45,806 nucleotides of DNA from an uncultured Monoglobus sp. (lineage in GTDB: Bacteria; Bacillota; Clostridia; Monoglobales; Monoglobaceae). The stretch lies in assembly GCA_947625055.1 (NCBI GenBank), contig CANQMT010000021.1, positions 1 through 45,806 on the forward strand, read 5' to 3'. The notes below the pieces were generated by a model that was not told where the DNA came from, ran no database searches, and worked only from the letters and a program-made list of their open reading frames with translations. Positions 39,701 to 45,806 of the stretch are shown in pieces; within the stretch, counting starts at the first letter, position 1, and each line of letters starts with the position of its first letter. The position numbers were made by a program, and so were the translations under genes.

Positions 39701-42700
39701 AGGCTCCCGTTATGGGTTCCGCTATCAAGATCAACGTAACAGAGGCCGGCTCCGTTAACGTTATTATGGAAGTTGGCGCTCCGAGCAAAAGCGGCGACAA
39801 CAGACACGCATATGTTCTCAGCTTCCCCGAGGGTCAGACCACCGGCGGTACGCAGGTGCTCGACTTTGAGAACACAACGGGCAATAAGATGACAACTAAG
39901 GATGAGATCACGTTTAACGCGGTTCCCGGATTTGACTACTATGTATATGTAGACGGTTCAAAGGCAGGCTTTGGCGAGATCACGTTCGCATCCGGCGCGT
40001 CGGCTCCCACAGAGACAGGCGCACCCGCTCCGACAGGCGCACCCGCTCCGACAAATGCTCCCGCGACAGCGGCTCCCACAACGGCTCCCACAACAGAGCC
40101 CGCGAAGCCGACGGATGCTCCCGCGACAGCAGCTCCGACAAATGTTCCCGCGACTGCGGCTCCCGAGCATAAGTGCAATGGCGAGCTCGAAGCGACAGAC
40201 GGCACAGTCATCGGCGTAGAGGCTCCTTCGGGCCGTGAGATCGACGTAATGACGGTTACGATGACAGGAACTAACGAGGAAGTTAAAGTTGATAACAACA
40301 CATTTGTAATGCCTCACGGCGACGTTGATGTACATGTTACATACAAGGTGATCGGCGGTATAATTACACCCGAGCCGACAGCCACAACACAGCCTGTTGA
40401 GACAACAACTCCTGTTGAGACAACTCAGCCCTCAACAACTCCTGTTGAGACAACTCAGCCTTCAACAACTCCTGTTGAGACAACTCAGCCCTCAACAACT
40501 CCTGTTGAGACAACTCAGCCTTCAACAACTCCTGTTGAGACAACAAAGCCCGCTGATGAGTACACTGTAACTCTCCACGGCGAAGGCGATATCGCAATTG
40601 TAACTCCCGAGCCCACACAGGCGCCCGATGAGCCCACACAGGCTCCCGACGAGCCCACACAGGCTCCCGATGAGCCCACACAGGCTCCCGCGACAACTCC
40701 CGGAACAGACACACCCGGCGAGCCCACAGGCAATGAGTGGACAATTGATGCTGCAAAGACAACCTATGAAAATAACGCTGTTCTCGTATCTAATGATGAT
40801 GTAGAGATCACTCTTGCCGATACGCCTACGAGTGACACGGTTTCCGCGATCACCGCTTCAAACGGTAAGGACAAGAGTATTGCTGATGCCGACTTCACTA
40901 TCAACGGCAAGACGTTTACGGCTGCTCCCAACGGCGCATCTTCCGTATTCGGAATCAACCTCGCCGGCGAATTTACAGCAGACGGCGCTTGGAGCGTTCC
41001 TTCCAACCGCGCAGGTTATACCTATATCAAGGTTAACGTAAAGAACGCGGGTACTTTCAACGCCGCCGTTACCATGGGTAAGGCAAGCGATCCGGCTAAG
41101 CCCAGAACCGTTGGTATTTATCCCGCGGATTCTAACGAGGCTGTTGCCACCGCGGAAAACGCTGATACAGCTAACCCGAAGGTTGCTCAGCTTACGGCTG
41201 AACTTCAGCCCGGCAGCTATGTTGTTGCAATTCAGGGTTCCGGCGATTCAAGATTTATCGCCTGCAACTTTGTAACAGGCACAGCCGCGGCTGCTGCTGC
41301 CAACGACAAGACTTGGGACTTCGGTTCCGAAGCTTGGGCTGATTTCACAAAGGATAATACTTCAAAAATGGATCCCGCTTCAACAGCAGAACCCCCCAAA
41401 GGAGTTTACGTTGCGGCAGAAACCGAGTATGACGGTATTGTTCTCATGGGCAGCGACAGCAAGACAATTTCGGTAGGCCAAGACACAAGTGATAAAGAAG
41501 ACAAGATTAATGGTGGCAAACCTTATCTGAACCTCGGCGGAGGCGGCTCATTCTACTTTAAGTATACCGCTCCGGCTGCAGGAACAGTAAGCTTCACAAT
41601 TCGTTCGTCCGGCGCTGCAACCAAGGGCGGCAGCAAAGAAGACAAGGACGATTTCAGATACGTTGCTGTCAAAGCCGGTGCAAACGCTGTTGAAAAGAAG
41701 ACATATTGCTCGGCTGAGTCTGTTGAAGCGACATATGAATACACGCTTGCGGCAGGCGAGACAATTCAGGTAGGCGGAACTATTGACGAGCAGAAGTCGT
41801 CTAATGGTTATTACCTCCTTGCTCTCAGCTTCACAGAAGACGGCGGCACAACTCCTTCGGAGACAAACGCTCCCACAGAGACAAATGCTCCTGCGGAGAC
41901 AAACGCTCCCGCAGAGACAAACGCTCCTGCCGAGACAAATGCTCCCGCGGAGACAAATGCTCCCGCAGAGACAAATGCTCCTTCGGAGACAGTTAAAACC
42001 GCAACGGCCAAGCCCGGCGACACCGTAACGATCGTTCCCGTTGATGGCAAGACCGTTAAGGATATCACGGTAAACGAAGGCGGCGTAGCTCTTGATGAGA
42101 ACAGATCATTCGTAATGCCCGCTAACGATGTTGACATAACGATCACCTATGAAGACGGCGGAGTAACGCCTCCCGGCCCCGATGAGACTCAGAACCCCGT
42201 TGAGACAACTCAGCCCTCGACCGAGCCCGTTGAGACAACTCAGCCCTCGACCGAGCCCGTTGAGACAACTCAGCCCTCAACACAGCCTGTTGAGACAACT
42301 CAGCCCTCGACTGAGCCGACAAGACCCTATGCAAAAACAGAGGTATTTAACTTCAGCGGCAACACAGAGGGTAATGGTATAATTGATAACAAGGAACCCG
42401 CTGCCGAAGATTATCAACTGCAGGACGGAGCTATCGTTATCTCAAAGAACGTTGTTTTCCACAACGATCATGGTTTGAATATGCCTGACGGAGACAGCAT
42501 CTCAATCAATGTAGCCGGTGATACAACGATTTATATCGGAACATGCTCATATACAAATGAGGCGACAGTTACCCTTAAGGGAAGTGACGGTGAAACGATT
42601 ACTTCGGAAAAACTTCTTGGTTCGCAGCAGAAGGGTGCTGACGGCAACAATGGTACACAGGGATGCTATAAGGGCGATAAAACACAGAAAATCGCTCTTA

Positions 42701-44196
42701 AGTACGAAGGCGGTCCTGATGTATTAACGCTCAGCTTTGCAAGAGTAAATAACGGCGGTATATACTTCCCCGCTCTTGAGATTGAGACAGTAGAAGCTCC
42801 CGCAGAGCCCACAGATGCTCCTGCGACAGATGCTCCGACGGCGACACCGACAACGGCTCCGACTGCAACACCGACAACCGAGCCTACAGAGGCTCCGACG
42901 GCAGAACCTTCAATTGACGCGTCCGACTGGACGGCTGGCGACAAAGTTCCTGCTGAAGGTTACACTTTGACGGCAAACGCTGAAAGCGGTTACACGTTTG
43001 ATGTGGCGGCAGGAAAGAGCGTTGATGGAGCAATGTATACACTCGATTTAAGCGATAAAGTTGCCGATACAACTTATGATGATATCGAGACTATAACATT
43101 CAGCTTCAAGTTCTTGACCGACTCTGCTAATCTTCCCAATTCTGACGGATATATTGATTTGTCAACATCCGGAAAATATGAATATAATGCAGAACCTTCA
43201 AGACTTATCCGTTACAACATTTACAAAGGCTGGGATCAGTTCAACTATTTTGGTGCAGGAACAGAAAGAGTTAATGGCGGTTTGAAGTTTACTGACAATG
43301 CTGATCAGTGGTACACCCTTACCACAACTATTGATCTTAAGGCAAAGACTGCCACAACAAAGACAGAAGTTAACGGCAAGAGTGATACATATACGATTAC
43401 CGCTGAGAACTTTGCCACAGAGTTAACAGACGGCAAGCTTTATCTCACTGTAATGCCCACAAGAACAACCGAGGACGCTAACAATGTTAAGTTCTCTATC
43501 AAGGATATTGATGTGAAGATAGAAAAGGCCGAGACTCCCGTAGAGCCCACAGAGGCTCCTGCAACAGAGGTTCCTGCGACACAGGCTCCTGCGACACAGG
43601 CACCTGCAACAGAAGCTCCGACGGCAACACCGACAACGGCTCCCACAGCAGAGCCCACAAAGGCTCCAGCCTCAAAGTCAAAGACTTGGGATTTCAAAGG
43701 CGAAGCTTGGACAGGTTATAAGCTTTCGTTAAGCACTACTGAAGCTACAACTGATACTCATGATGAGTTAACGGTAGGAACCATCAAGGAGGTAGGCGCT
43801 AATAGTGATGGATCACCAAAGACGATAGAACCGCATAAGAATGGATTCTTGAATCTTGGCGCATCCGGTGCTTGCTACATTGAGTATAAAATGCCGGCTG
43901 ATGGTACATTCAAAGTTTCGGTTGCGTCATCTAAGAACGGAAGTGAAAAAGGCGGTGACGCCAGAACAATTGAGATTTCCAAAAACGGCAAGCAGATTCA
44001 AGCCGACGGAACAGAGTTTGCAGCTGATGCAAAAGATAAGACAATAGTTTACACCAGCGCTGAGTATATAGCGTATACTCCGGTTCCCTATTCTTTCGCT
44101 GTAAAGGAAGGCGATACGATAAGAGTAAAGGGTGGTTCAAACGGTTATTGCCTCATGGCGTTGTCGTTTGTAGACGCTGCTGACGCTGCCGAGTAA
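36721..44196 (+). CDS. Giant SLH-anchored modular surface protein with Thr/Pro repeat linkers (2491 residues)
   Basis: An exported 2491-residue surface protein. Signal peptide at 1-29 (ends VVMA-A). Three SLH repeats at about 30-72, 92-135 and 155-200 (GDGTFRPDDAITRAEVAQV, GTIRPQANVSRAEFVKML) hold it to the wall polymer. After a Ser/Gly spacer come at least six beta-sandwich modules joined by Thr/Pro/Glu linkers: about 520-690, 700-930, 980-1095, 1337-1520, 1525-1705, 1870-2020, 2065-2270 and 2320-2490. Several start T-W-x-F (TWTFENAP, TWDFGSEAW, TWDFKGEAW) and look like carbohydrate-binding modules seen beside pectin- or glycan-degrading enzymes (inference). Small bacterial-repeat units with FVMP-x-x-DVD-x-x-TY occur at about 1150-1210 and 1765-1815. 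I find no catalytic motif. CAAGGAGGG precedes the ATG. The gene is flanked by the same direct repeats on both sides. Likely role: binding plant or host glycans. Confidence 0.88.
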   Translation: MRNLKRTLASILAIAMVLTTFGIPVVMAANFSDTSGHWAETYIDTWTGYGVIQGDGDGTFRPDDAITRAEVAQVTQNVIGYVTTAGNSFTDVDTSAWYADAVLKLVAAGTLTGNGDGTMAPNAYMTREEAMTMLARAYGLTPENTQAGITQYSDYTSVSDYATGYIGAMTAAGYVNGYEDGTIRPQANVSRAEFVKMLDNMIKMYITAPGTYGPLYAGTGIVMIKTGGVTLNGVVAKGIVVSPQVSGSVDLSTSQYDYVKNLSTSASVTGANTSNGDDNSIIWGGIYGGSSGSSSSGYRPPSTTRRPSSTNPPTSVKLPDEKYDAGKGGSVEVELNASAKSVSVTLDGKELSTDSYTYKDGKVTFDEKYLKELANGDYNFRITDDQGRVYNVTITVSNSTVPTAAPGETTAPGPDETTAPGPDETTAPGETTAPGETTPPAADMHKAHLYDEGQGGKLVTISEPTNAPEEPTNAPEEPTNAPEEPTQAPAEATNAPAEPTQAPAEATNAPDNPPVSGDAATWTFENAPAGKMLTNKDNKDKEWYTGTVDLGNGLVCISGDTIDETKQEYNKSFEVDRTGKTKFGDEEVVGSLKFGGKTDDGKTYRVLKYTPAADGTLTLYVKHGSSSKPNTDIRSAIVTQDGTDTKIETIGTDDPNVKKDVTVKGGSEVVIWCDNNVALAKLVYSPATAAAVADPDTGAFNFGEDTANDKDGLLSKLVKAGDPATDDTVVYKVVWDDGYEGGSLDEPAISYDLFIDGGNFAYFDSKGDDKFTGARDTETGYKPADIKIEGSIYSRGGQVGDSEADVYGAFGVVMPYDVGYVTFVCGEGKACAGTHVYAKIGFSGETIDLGLIDDLVADAIAQNGGEGGIAYAFVPVKLDVPIAKDTRVFLWMGDGSPGASLPSQVIIEKADPSVTAAPQVTAVPDLTSRVTPEVQSGKEADPDPVYSKDQKLTVDPLPAGSDKDGKATTWTVKGLVSAGNNAYGPEYGKVSADQAPVMGSAIKINVTEAGSVNVIMEVGAPSKSGDNRHAYVLSFPEGQTTGGTQVLDFENTTGNKMTTKDEITFNAVPGFDYYVYVDGSKAGFGEITFASGASAPTETGAPAPTGAPAPTNAPATAAPTTAPTTEPAKPTDAPATAAPTNVPATAAPEHKCNGELEATDGTVIGVEAPSGREIDVMTVTMTGTNEEVKVDNNTFVMPHGDVDVHVTYKVIGGIITPEPTATTQPVETTTPVETTQPSTTPVETTQPSTTPVETTQPSTTPVETTQPSTTPVETTKPADEYTVTLHGEGDIAIVTPEPTQAPDEPTQAPDEPTQAPDEPTQAPATTPGTDTPGEPTGNEWTIDAAKTTYENNAVLVSNDDVEITLADTPTSDTVSAITASNGKDKSIADADFTINGKTFTAAPNGASSVFGINLAGEFTADGAWSVPSNRAGYTYIKVNVKNAGTFNAAVTMGKASDPAKPRTVGIYPADSNEAVATAENADTANPKVAQLTAELQPGSYVVAIQGSGDSRFIACNFVTGTAAAAAANDKTWDFGSEAWADFTKDNTSKMDPASTAEPPKGVYVAAETEYDGIVLMGSDSKTISVGQDTSDKEDKINGGKPYLNLGGGGSFYFKYTAPAAGTVSFTIRSSGAATKGGSKEDKDDFRYVAVKAGANAVEKKTYCSAESVEATYEYTLAAGETIQVGGTIDEQKSSNGYYLLALSFTEDGGTTPSETNAPTETNAPAETNAPAETNAPAETNAPAETNAPAETNAPSETVKTATAKPGDTVTIVPVDGKTVKDITVNEGGVALDENRSFVMPANDVDITITYEDGGVTPPGPDETQNPVETTQPSTEPVETTQPSTEPVETTQPSTQPVETTQPSTEPTRPYAKTEVFNFSGNTEGNGIIDNKEPAAEDYQLQDGAIVISKNVVFHNDHGLNMPDGDSISINVAGDTTIYIGTCSYTNEATVTLKGSDGETITSEKLLGSQQKGADGNNGTQGCYKGDKTQKIALKYEGGPDVLTLSFARVNNGGIYFPALEIETVEAPAEPTDAPATDAPTATPTTAPTATPTTEPTEAPTAEPSIDASDWTAGDKVPAEGYTLTANAESGYTFDVAAGKSVDGAMYTLDLSDKVADTTYDDIETITFSFKFLTDSANLPNSDGYIDLSTSGKYEYNAEPSRLIRYNIYKGWDQFNYFGAGTERVNGGLKFTDNADQWYTLTTTIDLKAKTATTKTEVNGKSDTYTITAENFATELTDGKLYLTVMPTRTTEDANNVKFSIKDIDVKIEKAETPVEPTEAPATEVPATQAPATQAPATEAPTATPTTAPTAEPTKAPASKSKTWDFKGEAWTGYKLSLSTTEATTDTHDELTVGTIKEVGANSDGSPKTIEPHKNGFLNLGASGACYIEYKMPADGTFKVSVASSKNGSEKGGDARTIEISKNGKQIQADGTEFAADAKDKTIVYTSAEYIAYTPVPYSFAVKEGDTIRVKGGSNGYCLMALSFVDAADAAE
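38107..38252 (+). repeat. Tandem repeat encoding EEPTNAP / AEPTQAP linker
   Basis: Units of about 21 bp (GAGCCCACAAACGCTCCCGA type) repeated around seven times, encoding Pro/Thr/Asn linkers. Nearly identical units at the DNA level indicate recent expansion. Confidence 0.85.
40411..40530 (+). repeat. Four 30-bp units, as two 60-bp dimers, encoding TTQPSTPVE linker
   Basis: Four consecutive 30-bp units (begin CCTGTTGAGACAACTCAGCC) with a C/T difference alternating as C, T, C, T at the same place. This means a 60-bp dimer was duplicated as a block, a sign of slippage or unequal crossing-over. Confidence 0.9.
41860..41985 (+). repeat. Seven 18-bp units encoding ETNAPx linker
   Basis: Seven tandem copies of an 18-bp unit (GAGACAAATGCTCCCGCA type), each giving Glu-Thr-Asn-Ala-Pro plus Ala, Thr or Ser. 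Differences are mostly synonymous. Confidence 0.9.
42199..42318 (+). repeat. Four 30-bp units encoding VETTQPSTEP linker
   Basis: Four copies of a 30-bp unit (GTTGAGACAACTCAGCCCTC start), related to the repeat at 40411 but with a GAGCCC end, so the two linkers expanded separately from a common sequence. Confidence 0.9.
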
Positions 44197-44235
44197 AATT
44201 CAAAAAACAAGGCCCCAACCCGGCCAAATAAAAAA

Positions 44236-44264
44236 ACAGGCTCCCCTCGGGGAGCCTGTTTTTT
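44236..44264 (+). terminator. Intrinsic terminator of the giant SLH gene
   Basis: ACAGGCTCCCC and GGGGAGCCTGT form an 11-bp perfect stem with a 2-nt loop, followed by TTTTTT. Confidence 0.95.
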
Positions 44265-44289
44265 CGCCCAAACCGCCCCATTGCCCATT

Positions 44290-45003
44290 CTGCCTCACCC
44301 CAATCCGTAGGGGACGGCTGCGGCCGGAGCCGCGCAGCGGGTGCGGGGCACAATTGTATTCCGCTTTCTCGGATAAACGAGGCCACAAATCATTAACATT
44401 TGCCGGTATGGCCCTCGACGTCCCGCCTCTTCCCCCCCCAATCCGTAGGGGACGGCTGCGGCCGGAGCCGCGAAGCGGGTGCGGGGCACAAGCGTATTTC
44501 GTTTTCTCGGATAAACGAGGCCACAAATCATTAACATTTGCCGGTATGGCCCTCGGCGTCCCGCCTCTTCCCCCCCCAATCCGTAGGGGACGGCGCCCTC
44601 GACGTCCCGCCCCTCCCCCAATCCGTAGGGGACGGCGCCCTCGACGTCCCGCCTCGCCCCCAATTCGTAGGGGACGGCGCCCTCGACGTCCCACGGGCGG
44701 CATGTGGGCATGCCGCCCTACACCGTAGGGGCGGATATTATCCGCCCGCTTTGCCTCGCCCCCTACGTTCGTAGGGGACGGCGCCCTCGACGTCCCGCCT
44801 CGCCCCCAATTCGTAGGGGACGGCGCCCTCGACGTCCCGCCGGGCGGATATTATCCGCCCGCCCCGCCTCTCTCCCACAATCCGTAGGGGACGGCGCCCT
44901 CGACGTCCCGCCTCGCCCCTTGGGGAGAGGTGGATTTCCGCCGAATGGCGGAAAGACGGAGAGGGGTCAACATAGCGATTAGGGATTAGCAAATAGTAAA
45001 TAG
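44290..45003 (+). repeat. Dense repeat field, right flank of the giant gene
   Basis: Two units, 139 bp apart, of the GAAGCGGGTGCGGGGCAC repeat (from 44307 and 44446); six copies of a unit with GGGGACGGCGCCCTCGACG (starting about 44583, 44624, 44667, 44771, 44813 and 44883); GGCATGTGGGCATGCCGCCC (44698); GGGCGGATATTATCCGCCC palindromes (about 44731, 44842); a GGGGAGAGGTGGATTTCCGC palindromic repeat (about 44915-44966); and AT-rich heptad-like repeats to 45003. Frames reading across it (for example on the minus strand) are repeat translations, not genes. Confidence 0.88.
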
Positions 45004-45010
45004 AGCGGGC

Positions 45011-45042
45011 GGCAAAAACCTTTTGCCGCAGGTGCGGCCACA
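45011..45042 (+). repeat. 32-bp direct repeat, left copy, bracketing the toxin-antitoxin locus
   Basis: Begins GGCAAAAACCTTTTGCCGCA and continues GGTGCGGCCACA. An identical 32-bp copy lies at 45702-45733, where it forms one end of a MITE-like element. Everything between, 660 bp, is the toxin-antitoxin region. Confidence 0.85.
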
Positions 45043-45049
45043 AAAAACC

Positions 45050-45078
45050 TTGACAAAAATCAAAAAACAATATATAAT
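45050..45078 (+). promoter_or_regulatory. Consensus promoter of antisense RNA unit 1
   Basis: A perfect TTGACA (45050-45055), 17-bp spacer, TATAAT (45073-45078). Confidence 0.88.
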
Positions 45079-45084
45079 ATAAAT

Positions 45085-45204
45085 ACGAAAGGGAACCGCA
45101 AAAGCGATCCCCGATTGCGCAAAAGGGAACCGTTAAACGGTTAGCCAAAGTAAGAGTCAAAGAATATGACCGCAACTTTAGCAGGGGGCGGTCATATTGC
45201 TTTT
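45085..45204 (+). ncRNA. Candidate antitoxin RNA, unit 1 (toxin partner apparently lost)
   Basis: About 120 nt from a consensus promoter to a terminator hairpin (AATATGACCGC / GCGGTCATATT, 45163-45198) followed by GCTTTTATG. Its 3' half has the same order as the RNA at 45279-45368: AAAAGG-AACCG hairpin, GTTAGCC, and a terminator made of the two arms around a stop codon of the opposite strand. It has an extra 5' hairpin (GGGAACCGC...GATCCCC). No full toxin frame lies opposite. Confidence 0.55.
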
Positions 45205-45215
45205 ATGCCCCCCAT
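45192..45215 (-). pseudogene. Remnant of a type I toxin C-terminus
   Basis: An 8-codon minus-strand frame reading MGGIKAI-stop. The end GIKAI-stop lines up with TIKTV-stop of the toxin at 45356-45427, and in both cases the stop lies inside the 3' arm of the plus-strand terminator. The hydrophobic part is missing. Short, so tentative. Confidence 0.35.
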
Positions 45216-45243
45216 TTTGAAAAACAAAATTCCCCTTTGCCGC

Positions 45244-45272
45244 TTGACAAAGGGGAAAATAAATGCTATAAT
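45244..45272 (+). promoter_or_regulatory. Consensus promoter of antisense RNA unit 2
   Basis: A perfect TTGACA (45244-45249), 17-bp spacer, TATAAT (45267-45272). Confidence 0.9.
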
Positions 45273-45278
45273 AAATTT

Positions 45279-45368
45279 AACAAAAGGCACCGCAAACGCG
45301 GTTACAGCCTTGAAAGTATTACATGAAATATGTAACCGTTCTCAGCCGAGGGCGGTTACACTGTTTTT
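45279..45368 (+). ncRNA. Candidate type I antitoxin: antisense RNA to the 3' end of the toxin mRNA
   Basis: About 90 nt from a perfect promoter to a terminator (GTAACCG / CGGTTAC, 45332-45359, then CTGTTTTT). It has a 5' hairpin (ACCGC-AAAC-GCGGT). Its last 13 nt are complementary to the toxin's final codons (stop at 45356-45358) and the rest to the toxin mRNA 3' UTR. This convergent, 3'-overlapping layout is that of txpA/RatA and bsrG/SR4 in B. subtilis. Confidence 0.65.
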
Positions 45369-45427
45369 ATCGTGAATAGCACGAGAAACAATATTGTCAG
45401 AAATATAATTCTAATCAACTGCTTCAC
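45356..45427 (-). CDS. 23-residue hydrophobic peptide, putative type I toxin
   Basis: A very short frame starting GTG (45427): basic start KQLIR, a single hydrophobic helix IIFLTILFLVLF, then TIKTV and TAA. AAAGGAGG lies 7 nt upstream of the GTG, an excellent site; an ATG six codons further up (45445) is in frame but has none. It has a perfect-spacing promoter (45567-45595) and a leader of about 130 nt in which ACTTCCTCC could pair with the Shine-Dalgarno, a usual way to delay toxin translation. A convergent antisense RNA covers its 3' end. These features fit a membrane-damaging type I toxin; I do not recognise a named family. Confidence 0.65.
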   Translation of the reverse strand: MKQLIRIIFLTILFLVLFTIKTV

Positions 45428-45595
45428 AGCCCTGCCTCCTTTCATAAAGACTCTTGAGTTAAATCAAAAATCACATGGAGGAAGTCACCTCCCTTCTTTA
45501 AAAAGATAGGGAAGGCCGTAACCGCTCTACTTTACCCGATATTAAACTTATCAAGCATCCACTCAAATTATACCACACCCCGACAAAATTTTCAA
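45428..45595 (-). promoter_or_regulatory. Toxin mRNA leader and promoter (TTGAAA-N17-TATAAT)
   Basis: Promoter on the minus strand: TTGAAA (45595-45590), 17-bp spacer, TATAAT (45572-45567), start near 45560. The leader contains GAAGGGAGGTGACTTCCTCC (45499-45480), which can fold on itself (GGAGG/CCTCC) or, through CTTCCTCC, pair with the toxin ribosome binding site AAAGGAGG. Confidence 0.7.
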
Positions 45596-45630
45596 CTTAC
45601 AAATTCGTTACGCGATACGGATATTCACCG

Positions 45631-45716
45631 CAAAAGGTTTTTGCAATGAAATGATTGCCCAAAGCCCATATTCCGCCCTGCCAAGCCGCGGGCGGCAACG
45701 AGGCAAAAACCTTTTG
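45631..45716 (-). repeat. MITE-like element with CAAAAGGTTTTTGC inverted ends, copy 2, inverted
   Basis: An 86-bp copy of the element at 4007-4093 in opposite orientation, with the same 14-bp inverted ends (45631-45644 and 45703-45716) and the internal AATGAAATGATTGCCCAAAG. Confidence 0.8.
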
Positions 45717-45733
45717 CCGCAGGTGCGGCCACA
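45702..45733 (+). repeat. 32-bp direct repeat, right copy
   Basis: Identical to 45011-45042. The remaining 73 bp to the window edge hold nothing I can identify. Confidence 0.85.
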
Positions 45734-45806
45734 CGTCAATCTAATTTATTAACAAAGTTGTAACATTGATCAAAGCAAGGAAAAAGTGCAGAAATTCAGT
45801 GAGGTT

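Noticed and set aside
44200..44711. Overlapping minus-strand frames with repeated RRGRRPLRIGG and YPRKRNTLVPRTRFAAP segments
   Set aside because: These are translations of the GC-rich DNA repeats; the same peptides arise near 36.3-36.6 kb from the same repeats. No start signal and no codon-level conservation.
44290..44930. A CRISPR-like array
   Set aside because: The repeated unit recurs at irregular distances (about 41, 43, 104, 42 and 70 bp), the sequences between copies are themselves repeats, and no cas genes are present.
45734..45806. Start of a further gene at the right edge
   Set aside because: Only 73 bp, AT-rich, with no ribosome binding site or open frame that I can support.

Overview
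The window looks like a chromosomal piece of an uncultured anaerobic Bacillota, class Clostridia. The signs are promoters of the TTGACA-N17-TATAAT type, strong AGGAGG-like ribosome binding sites, S-layer homology (SLH) surface proteins with no outer-membrane genes, formate-tetrahydrofolate ligase, RodA/MltG wall genes, and intergenic space packed with short GC-rich palindromic repeats of the kind common in gut Clostridia. Base composition is mildly GC-rich. I see no rRNA, tRNA, CRISPR array, prophage or insertion sequence.

Layout. 0-3.9 kb: a membrane hybrid histidine kinase (minus) and a MATE exporter (plus) behind a possible attenuator. 3.9-8.6 kb: an Rpn-family PD-(D/E)XK nuclease gene bracketed by repeats, then a two-gene unit for a secreted Ig/CBM-like protein and a 56-residue peptide. 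8.6-12.4 kb: ilvD, a divergent patatin-like lipase, a candidate small RNA and a lipoprotein. 12.5-16.1 kb: fhs-mnmG. 16.2-16.6 kb: two tiny Cys-rich membrane peptides. 16.7-22.4 kb: ppk1-mgtE, then an MNT/HEPN toxin-antitoxin pair, then a second near-identical mgtE. 22.5-27.4 kb: two divergent SLH surface proteins sharing a perfect inverted repeat. 27.5-33.7 kb: a diguanylate cyclase, then a long plus-strand run (TagA-type glycosyltransferase, DJ-1-like protein, 5-formyl-THF cyclo-ligase, mltG, trmR, rodA). 34-36 kb: a second copy of the candidate small RNA, galU and an ABC-2 permease without its ATPase. 36.7-44.2 kb: a 2491-residue SLH protein with threonine/proline repeat linkers, flanked on both sides by the same direct repeats. 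44.3-45.8 kb: repeats and an apparent type I toxin-antitoxin locus.

How the genes fit together. Much of the window serves the cell envelope: peptidoglycan elongation and processing (RodA, MltG), UDP-glucose supply and glycopolymer assembly and export (GalU, TagA-type enzyme, ABC-2 permease), and three SLH proteins anchored through secondary wall polymers. Fhs and the cyclo-ligase feed the one-carbon pool; MnmG (itself folate-dependent) and TrmR both modify tRNA U34.

The least ordinary items are non-coding or very small: (i) a 23-codon hydrophobic peptide on the minus strand with a convergent antisense RNA, next to a second, apparently toxin-less antisense unit; (ii) two candidate sRNAs of about 85 nt, 22 kb apart, sharing a C-rich core complementary to Shine-Dalgarno sequences between covarying hairpins; (iii) an MNT/HEPN pair held between duplicated mgtE genes; (iv) several structured repeat families, one with compensatory base changes; (v) a nine-G tract in a signal-peptide coding region. 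All were read by eye; no database search or folding program was run.
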